This document shows, one piece after another, positions 58,640 through 64,000 of a stretch of DNA of 64,000 nucleotides. Both the position numbers and the translations under genes were made by a program. The notes beneath the pieces are model-generated. The model did not search any database. It had not been told where the DNA came from and saw nothing but the letters and a program-made list of their open reading frames with translations. Position 1 is the first letter of the stretch. Every line of letters begins with the position of its first letter. Source of the DNA: Hydrocarboniphaga sp. (lineage in GTDB: Bacteria; Pseudomonadota; Gammaproteobacteria; Nevskiales; Nevskiaceae); the NCBI RefSeq assembly GCF_028291725.1, contig NZ_JAQGNT010000044.1, positions 1 through 64,000 of the forward strand. Reading direction: 5' to 3'.

Positions 58640-60056
58640 GGCCATCACTCAGGCCACCACCCAGCGACTGGATCAGAGCCAATCGAGCGAGGGCCAGTTC
58701 CGCATCGATCTGCAGCGCGGCATCCCGCGTGCTCAGGAATTGAGTCTGCGCGGTGATTTCGCTACGCCTGTCGTCCATGCCCTGACTGACACGAGTCTCG
58801 GTGGCCAGCCGGACTTTCTCCGCTGCCAGCAGCCGCTGCACCATCGTCTCCCGCCGCCCAAGCAGTGTCTTACAGTCCAGCATCCGCGTGGCTACGTCCT
58901 GCGCTGCGCCGACCACGACCTCGTCGTAAGCCGCGACGGCACTGTCGAGATTGGCCTTGCGCACTCCGTATTGCGCGCGCAAGCCGCGGATATCGAAGAT
59001 TGGCAGATAGAGCGCCGCGCCAAGACTCGCCGCCTGGCTGCCGGTATCCGCCAATTTCGACAACTGCAGACTCGACAGTCCCGCCAGCGCCGAAAGCCGT
59101 AAATCCGGGTAGTAAGCGGCTCGAACCTCATCCACGTTCTGCACTGCTGCCTCCACTCGCCAGCGGCTTGCGACGATATCCGGACGCCGCGCGATCAAAC
59201 CCAAGCCGAGATCGGAGGGTGCGTCGAGTGCGGGAACGATTGCGGTAGCGGTACGCTCCAGCAACAGTTCATCGGGCACTACTCCGGCCAGCGCGGCAAT
59301 CGCCAAGCGATGTCGCTGACGCGAAGCCTCGCGCAGCAACACCGCGTCGCGTGCCCGATCGGTTTCGACATCCAACTGATACAGCGGCAGGCCATCGTCC
59401 AACCCTTGCTGTGACCGCAGCTGTTGCAGATCACGCCAGCGCGCAAAAAGCGAGACTTGCTGCTCTGCGATATCAAGCCTGGCCGTGTCGCTCTGCCACG
59501 ACAGATACTCCGATGCGATCGCGGTGATCAGAATCAATCGACTCGCGGCTGCCTCCGCTTCTGCCGCACGCCCACGGTCGACGGCGGCGGTGATCGCGGA
59601 ACGTTGACGCCCCCACCAATCCAGGTTCGCCTGGAATTGCAGCGCCGCATCGGCCTGGCTGTACCAGTCGAACCCCAGCAGACGACTGGAAATCAAGCCG
59701 TTCTCGCTGAGCTGATTACGCGAAATATCCGCAGTCGCCGCCAGTTGCACACCACTTTGGGCCTGGGCCAGCGCCGAAGCCGCATCGGCAGCGGCGATTC
59801 GCGCCTGCGCCGTCTTCAGACTCGGCGAGCCCTGCAGGGCGGCGCCGATCAATTCGTCGAGTTGCGGATCTCCAAAAGTTTTCCACCAGTCTGCTACCGG
59901 CCATACCGCCGCTCCCGCGACAGCCTCATTCTGCTCAACCGGAGCCAGCTGCCGCAGTGTCGGCGTACTTTTGACGGGCGGCGCCACGCACGCGACGAGC
60001 AGAAACGCTGTGGCTAGCGCTAACCCCGTAACAGCTTTGGCTGGACAGAATCTCAT
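58617..60056 (-). CDS. NodT-type outer-membrane efflux lipoprotein (TolC family)
   Basis: A 479-residue outer-membrane factor of the NodT subfamily. The lipoprotein signal peptide has lipobox LLVAC (Cys at about residue 23). WWKTFGDPQLDELIGAALQGSPSLKTAQARI is the first typical repeat segment. Two long coiled-coil-rich halves follow, with the second motif ARRPDIVASRWRVEAAVQNV. It forms the exit duct of an RND pump, presumably the one encoded divergently at 60704. It starts four bases past the MarR stop and so is in one unit with marR. Confidence 0.9.
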   Translation of the reverse strand: MRFCPAKAVTGLALATAFLLVACVAPPVKSTPTLRQLAPVEQNEAVAGAAVWPVADWWKTFGDPQLDELIGAALQGSPSLKTAQARIAAADAASALAQAQSGVQLAATADISRNQLSENGLISSRLLGFDWYSQADAALQFQANLDWWGRQRSAITAAVDRGRAAEAEAAASRLILITAIASEYLSWQSDTARLDIAEQQVSLFARWRDLQQLRSQQGLDDGLPLYQLDVETDRARDAVLLREASRQRHRLAIAALAGVVPDELLLERTATAIVPALDAPSDLGLGLIARRPDIVASRWRVEAAVQNVDEVRAAYYPDLRLSALAGLSSLQLSKLADTGSQAASLGAALYLPIFDIRGLRAQYGVRKANLDSAVAAYDEVVVGAAQDVATRMLDCKTLLGRRETMVQRLLAAEKVRLATETRVSQGMDDRRSEITAQTQFLSTRDAALQIDAELALARLALIQSLGGGLSDGLIRAPPA

Positions 60057-60059
60057 CCG

Positions 60060-60587
60060 TCAAATCGATGCACGCATCCGCCGCTCGCCGTTGGCCAGCG
60101 ACGCAACAAAGCGCCGCAGCAGCTTGTCGAGCTGAGTAATGTCCGCGGGCTTCAGCCCTTCGAGGGCCAGCGACAATGGTGCAGCCAGTGTCGGCAACGT
60201 CGCGCGCACCAGGCGCCGACCCTCCGCCGTGATGCGGATGATGCGGCGTCGGCCATCATCGCCGTCGGTGCTCCGCGAGACATATGACTGAGATACCAGC
60301 CCTGCGAGGATATGCGTCATATTCGCGCGCGTCTGACCCACCAGCTCGCAGAGCTGGCTCGGAGTGGCAGTTCCCTGTTCACTGCTAAAGATCAGCATCA
60401 GCGTATGGAACGAGCTCTCGGTGAACCCGAACGGGCGCATCACCGGCTCGAGAAAGTTGGACAGTCCCTGGTTCGCAGCACGCATCAGACGCATCAACGC
60501 GATGATATCGACCGGGACCCCGGGCATGTTGTCCACCATGCGCGGCGTGCTTGCATCGATTGCATCGACCCGGTCGGTTCCCTTCAT
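60060..60587 (-). CDS. MarR-family regulator
   Basis: A 175-residue winged-helix regulator. QLCELVGQTRANMTHILAGLVSQSYVSRSTDGDDGRRRIIRI is the MarR helix-turn-helix and wing, with the typical DxRRR. It lies between the outer-membrane factor (same strand) and the divergent RND pump, the usual place for a local repressor of the efflux genes. The N-terminal extension (residues 1-25) is not part of the fold. Confidence 0.9.
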   Translation of the reverse strand: MKGTDRVDAIDASTPRMVDNMPGVPVDIIALMRLMRAANQGLSNFLEPVMRPFGFTESSFHTLMLIFSSEQGTATPSQLCELVGQTRANMTHILAGLVSQSYVSRSTDGDDGRRRIIRITAEGRRLVRATLPTLAAPLSLALEGLKPADITQLDKLLRRFVASLANGERRMRASI

Positions 60588-60703
60588 AATGATCGTATGG
60601 TAGTTTAACGCTGTACTAAATACTAACAGCTCCTCGCCGGCGGCGCACGAATCAAAGCACGATTCGAAAACCGCTCGACGACAGGATCTCTCGGGGAGAT
60701 GGC
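60588..60703. promoter_or_regulatory. Divergent marR/RND promoter region
   Basis: This 116-base gap is AT-rich near the marR start (about 60595-60630). It contains a loose inverted pair TAGTTTA ... TAAATACTA (60602-60628) that could be a MarR-type operator. No other gene or site is visible. Confidence 0.4.
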
Positions 60704-63700
60704 GTGGGAATTTCCGGCCGTATCGCGGCCTATTTCCTCGGCTCGCAAATCACGCCACTGATTGCGATCGCCGTGCTTGTAGCCGGCATTTTCGCGTTGC
60801 TGGTGACGCCGCGCGAAGAAGAGCCCAAGGTCGACATTACGCTGGTCGACATCTTCATTCCCTATCCGGGCGCATCGGCACGGGATGTGGAAGCGCAGGT
60901 GACGAGCCCCGCGGAACGCCTTCTGTCGCGCATATCCGGCGTCGATCATATCGTCTCTGCGGCTCGCCCCGGAGCGGCGCTCATCACTGTGCAGTTCGTC
61001 GTCGGGCAGGACCCGACGCAAGCGCTGGTGCGGCTGCAGGACACGATCAACGCCAGCCGCGACTGGCTTGATCCCACGCTGGGAATCGGCGAGCCCCTGA
61101 TCAAAAGCCGAGCAATCGACGACATTCCGGTTTTCACGGCGACCCTGTGGACCCGCGATCCACAGCGCAGCGCCTACGATCTCGGCGAAGTGGCCCGCAG
61201 CCTCGAAGCGGAGATCAAGCGCATCGCCGGCACGCGCGACGTCGAGATCATCGGCGGACCGCGGCGCGCGTTGCGCATCCTGCTCGATCCCGCGCGCCTG
61301 CAGGCTTATGGTCTTGCCCCGCTTGAGCTGCGCGACAAACTGTTGCTCACTGCACGATCACAGACCGCGGGAACCCTGGTCAACCAGGACCGCGAGATCC
61401 TGGTCAGGACCGGCGAAGCATTCCAATCGGCGGACGACGTCGGCAGGGTGATCGTCGCGGTACACGACGGGCGGCCGGTGTTCTTGTCGGAGGTCGCCAA
61501 GATCATCGACGGTCCCGATCAGCCGACAGACTTTGTCTGGTTCGGCCCCGGACCTGCGAGTTCGACGGCATCGGACGGTGTCTATCCGGCCGTCACGCTG
61601 ACGGTGTCGAAGATGAGCGGCGTCAACGCTTCGGCGCTGACGGCGACCATAGAATCCCGCCTGAGAAGTTTGCGCGGCGTTTTGATACCGGATGGCGTCG
61701 AGTTCGCCATCACCCGCGATTTCGGCGAGACCGCAGCTGAAAAATCACATGTGCTGATCTTCAAGCTGGCGTTCATCACCTTGCTGGTCACCGTCATGGT
61801 GCTGATCGTGCTCGGCTGGCGCGACGCGCTGGTGATCGGGATCGCGGTGAGCCTCACGCTGCTGATGACACTGTTCGCGTCCTGGGCGGTCGGCTTCACC
61901 ATCAACCGGGTGTCCTTGTTTGCGGTGATCTTCTCGGTAGGCTTCCTGGTCGACGATGCGATCGTGGTCGTCGAGAACATCAACCGCTGTCGCGGCCTGC
62001 GGCCGCACGATCGGCTGATCGACATCATTCCACGAGCAGTCGACGAAGTCGGTAGCCCGACCATCCTGGCGACGTTCACGGTGATATTCGCGCTGATGCC
62101 TCTCGCGGTCGTTCCGGGCTTGATGGGCCACTTCCTGCGAGCGGTGCCGATCAATGCGTCGATGGGCATGTTCCTTTCGCTGGTCATCGCCTTCGTCATC
62201 ACGCCGTGGCTGACGCTACATATCTTGTCTTCGGGCTCTCACGCCAAAGCACATGCCGATGCAGGCGCCGCATCGAAGCCAGGCCGCATGCAGCTTGCGT
62301 TCAACCAGCTCACACGCCGTACGATCGGCCTGCTGATCGACCCACAGCGAGGCCGGCGGCGACGCCGTTTTCTGTACGCTGGCGTGATGCTCGCAATCTT
62401 GGCGGCACTGTGTCTGCCGGCGTTCAAGATCGTGCTGCTGAAGCTGCTGTCGGTCGACAATCAATCGGAAATCCTGGTCGTGCTCGACATGCCGGTGGGC
62501 ACACCGGTCGAGACCACGTCGAATGTGCTGCTGGAAATGTCCGATGTACTGCAGCAGATTCCGGAGATGACCGACTACGAGATCTATGCGGGAACGGCCA
62601 GTCCGATCAACCTGCAGGGCCTGGTGCGGCAGTATTACCTGCGCCAGTCGCCCGAACTCGGCGTGATCCACGTCAACCTGCTCGATCGCGAGCATCGCAA
62701 ACACCAGAGCCACGAAATCGCGGTATCGGTGCGCGGCCGCATCGAGGCCATCGCCCGCGATCACGGCGGCGACGCTCGCCTGGCCGAGGTGCCGCCCGGC
62801 CCGCCAGTGGTCTCACCGATCGTTGCCGAAATCTACGGTCCTGACTACGACGGCCAGAAAGCCGTGGCGCGTTTTGTTCGCTCGGCATTCGAAAGCACGC
62901 CGGACAGCATCAGCATTTACGACAGCCTCGGCGGTACCGGCGAGCAGGCGACACTGCGGATCAGAGACCAGAAGGCGGCCCTGCTGGGAGTGAACCAGAC
63001 CGACATTGCCGAGGTGCTGCGCATGGGGCTGTCGGGACGCGAGGTGCTGACGCTGAGCGATACCCAACTGCAGCACGGTGTGCCGATCCGCCTATTGCTG
63101 CCTCGGGAAAGCGCGGACTCGATGCAGCAGCTGCTCGATCTCGGTGCGAGATCGGCGAGCGGCGAACTTGTTCCGCTCTCGGCACTGGTGGACATCGTGC
63201 CGGGGACGCGCGACAGCGTCATCCTGCACAAGGACTTGCGGCCCGTCGTATATGTATTCGGCGATCTGGGCGGCAAGCTGGACTCACCGCTGTACGGCAT
63301 GTTCGATATTCGCGCGCGCCTTCAGCAATTGGCGCCGAACGAGGCTTCACTTCCAGACGGCAAGCTGCATGATTTTCTGACCGGAATGCCCGACATCTAC
63401 GACGGTTACAGCGTCAGATGGGACGGCGACTGGGACATTACTTTCAAGACCTTCCGCAACATCGGCGGCGCCTACGTCGTCGGGCTCAGCTTCATCTATC
63501 TGCTGCTGGTGGCCTATTTCAAGTCGTATGTCACGCCGCTGCTGGTCATGGCGCCGATCCCGCTGACGATTATCGGCGTGCTTCCCGGCCACATGCTGCT
63601 CGGCATGCGCTTCACCGCGTCGTCGGTCATCGGCATGGCGGCACTCGCCGGCATCATGGTGCGCAACTCGATCCTGCTCGTGCAGTTCATCGACGAACAG

Positions 63701-63964
63701 GTAGCGGCCGGCACGCCTCTGGACGACGCGGTGATCGATTCGACGATCGCGCGTGCGCGGCCGATCGGCCTGGCCGGGCTTGCCGCGATGCTCGGCGGCA
63801 TTCTGCTGATCGACGACCCGATCTTCGGGGGCCTCGCTACCAGCCTGCTGTTTGGAGTTTTCGCGGCGACCGCGCTGACCTTGCTGCTATTGCCGCCGCT
63901 CTACCACGGTCTGCTGCAGCGGCGCTTGAAACACCAGAAAGCCTTCTTGGATGACGTGCAATGA
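60704..63964 (+). CDS. RND efflux transporter permease
   Basis: A 1086-residue inner-membrane proton antiporter of the hydrophobe/amphiphile efflux type. The N-terminal membrane segment is followed by two large periplasmic loops and two sets of membrane segments (IFKLAFITLLVTVMVLIVLGW; IFSVGFLVDDAIVVVENIN with the essential acidic pair; YVVGLSFIYLLLVAYFKSY near the C-terminus). GTG start at 60704 with GGGGAG upstream. The stop overlaps the next ATG (ATGA). No membrane-fusion protein precedes it, so the adaptor may be the gene that begins at 63961. The pump may export toxic or intermediate compounds of the pathway (inference). Confidence 0.93.
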   Translation: MGISGRIAAYFLGSQITPLIAIAVLVAGIFALLVTPREEEPKVDITLVDIFIPYPGASARDVEAQVTSPAERLLSRISGVDHIVSAARPGAALITVQFVVGQDPTQALVRLQDTINASRDWLDPTLGIGEPLIKSRAIDDIPVFTATLWTRDPQRSAYDLGEVARSLEAEIKRIAGTRDVEIIGGPRRALRILLDPARLQAYGLAPLELRDKLLLTARSQTAGTLVNQDREILVRTGEAFQSADDVGRVIVAVHDGRPVFLSEVAKIIDGPDQPTDFVWFGPGPASSTASDGVYPAVTLTVSKMSGVNASALTATIESRLRSLRGVLIPDGVEFAITRDFGETAAEKSHVLIFKLAFITLLVTVMVLIVLGWRDALVIGIAVSLTLLMTLFASWAVGFTINRVSLFAVIFSVGFLVDDAIVVVENINRCRGLRPHDRLIDIIPRAVDEVGSPTILATFTVIFALMPLAVVPGLMGHFLRAVPINASMGMFLSLVIAFVITPWLTLHILSSGSHAKAHADAGAASKPGRMQLAFNQLTRRTIGLLIDPQRGRRRRRFLYAGVMLAILAALCLPAFKIVLLKLLSVDNQSEILVVLDMPVGTPVETTSNVLLEMSDVLQQIPEMTDYEIYAGTASPINLQGLVRQYYLRQSPELGVIHVNLLDREHRKHQSHEIAVSVRGRIEAIARDHGGDARLAEVPPGPPVVSPIVAEIYGPDYDGQKAVARFVRSAFESTPDSISIYDSLGGTGEQATLRIRDQKAALLGVNQTDIAEVLRMGLSGREVLTLSDTQLQHGVPIRLLLPRESADSMQQLLDLGARSASGELVPLSALVDIVPGTRDSVILHKDLRPVVYVFGDLGGKLDSPLYGMFDIRARLQQLAPNEASLPDGKLHDFLTGMPDIYDGYSVRWDGDWDITFKTFRNIGGAYVVGLSFIYLLLVAYFKSYVTPLLVMAPIPLTIIGVLPGHMLLGMRFTASSVIGMAALAGIMVRNSILLVQFIDEQVAAGTPLDDAVIDSTIARARPIGLAGLAAMLGGILLIDDPIFGGLATSLLFGVFAATALTLLLLPPLYHGLLQRRLKHQKAFLDDVQ

Positions 63965-64000
63965 AACAGTGCCCGATCGTAGAACTGATGGCCCTCATCG
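63961..64000 (+). CDS. Start of a further gene (cut by window edge)
   Basis: An ATG overlaps the RND stop (ATGA) and reads MKQCPIVELMALI before the window ends. Only 13 residues are visible, so no family can be named. Position suggests a co-translated partner of the RND pump, such as a periplasmic adaptor. Confidence 0.4.
   Translation, partial: MKQCPIVELMALI

Overview
This window is GC-rich (roughly 60-65%), densely packed chromosomal DNA from a Gram-negative proteobacterium. Three complete TonB-dependent receptors, a tonB gene, a FadL-type porin, an OmpA-like protein, an RND pump and many lipid/terpenoid-type catabolic enzymes suggest an oligotrophic gammaproteobacterium of the Nevskiales/Solimonadaceae type. 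The taxonomy is an inference from gene content only. I found no rRNA, tRNA, CRISPR array, transposase or prophage gene.

Layout. 1-10817 (minus strand): a long catabolic operon (class III CoA-transferase, acyl-CoA dehydrogenase, enoyl-CoA hydratase, NDP-forming acyl-CoA synthetase, second hydratase, second dehydrogenase, FAH-family hydrolase, KstR2-like TetR regulator, VOC protein), followed by a tonB cut by the window edge. 11027-17405: a FecI/FecR system with a free STN-domain protein, a transducing TonB receptor and an MFS transporter. 17701-21937: SDR, cytochrome P450, 6-oxocamphor-hydrolase-like retro-Claisenase, 4-OT tautomerase and aldo/keto reductase. 22031-35402: SDR, DUF1214 protein and a sulfotransferase-like gene (minus strand), divergent from a LuxE-LuxC-LuxE cassette followed by a second sulfotransferase-like gene, an SDR, an unrecognised 547-residue protein, a VOC protein and an AraC regulator. 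35505-46336: two TonB receptors, an SDR, a bile-acid/sodium-symporter-family transporter, OmpA and FadL. 46427-52287: aldo/keto reductase, a MoxR/CbbQ-type ATPase, a spirocyclase-AveC-family membrane protein and a VWA (CbbO/NorD-type) protein, with a divergent TetR gene. 52306-58439: a racemase-type CoA-transferase and a CMD-like protein, divergent from an amidohydrolase, a second CoA-transferase, a thioesterase and a Gfo/Idh oxidoreductase. 58617-64000: outer-membrane factor, MarR regulator, RND pump and the start of one more gene.

The strongest unifying signal is a 14-16 bp palindrome, consensus ACCAAMCGKTTGGT. It occurs in at least six intergenic places, upstream of tonB, the CoA-transferase operon, the SDR-P450-retro-Claisenase operon, a TonB receptor, the racemase/CMD pair and the amidohydrolase operon. 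A degenerate copy precedes the KstR2-like tetR. I infer one TetR-controlled regulon in which outer-membrane uptake (receptor and its own TonB) is co-regulated with oxidation of a cyclic, probably terpenoid- or steroid-like carbon skeleton. Ring oxidation would be by P450/SDR, C-C cleavage by retro-Claisen hydrolysis, and breakdown by CoA-dependent beta-oxidation-like steps. The actual substrate cannot be read from the sequence.

Two gene groups stand out as possible undescribed systems: a LuxE-LuxC-LuxE carboxylic-acid-reductase cassette without luciferase, and a MoxR-type ATPase/VWA pair built around an AveC-family membrane protein.
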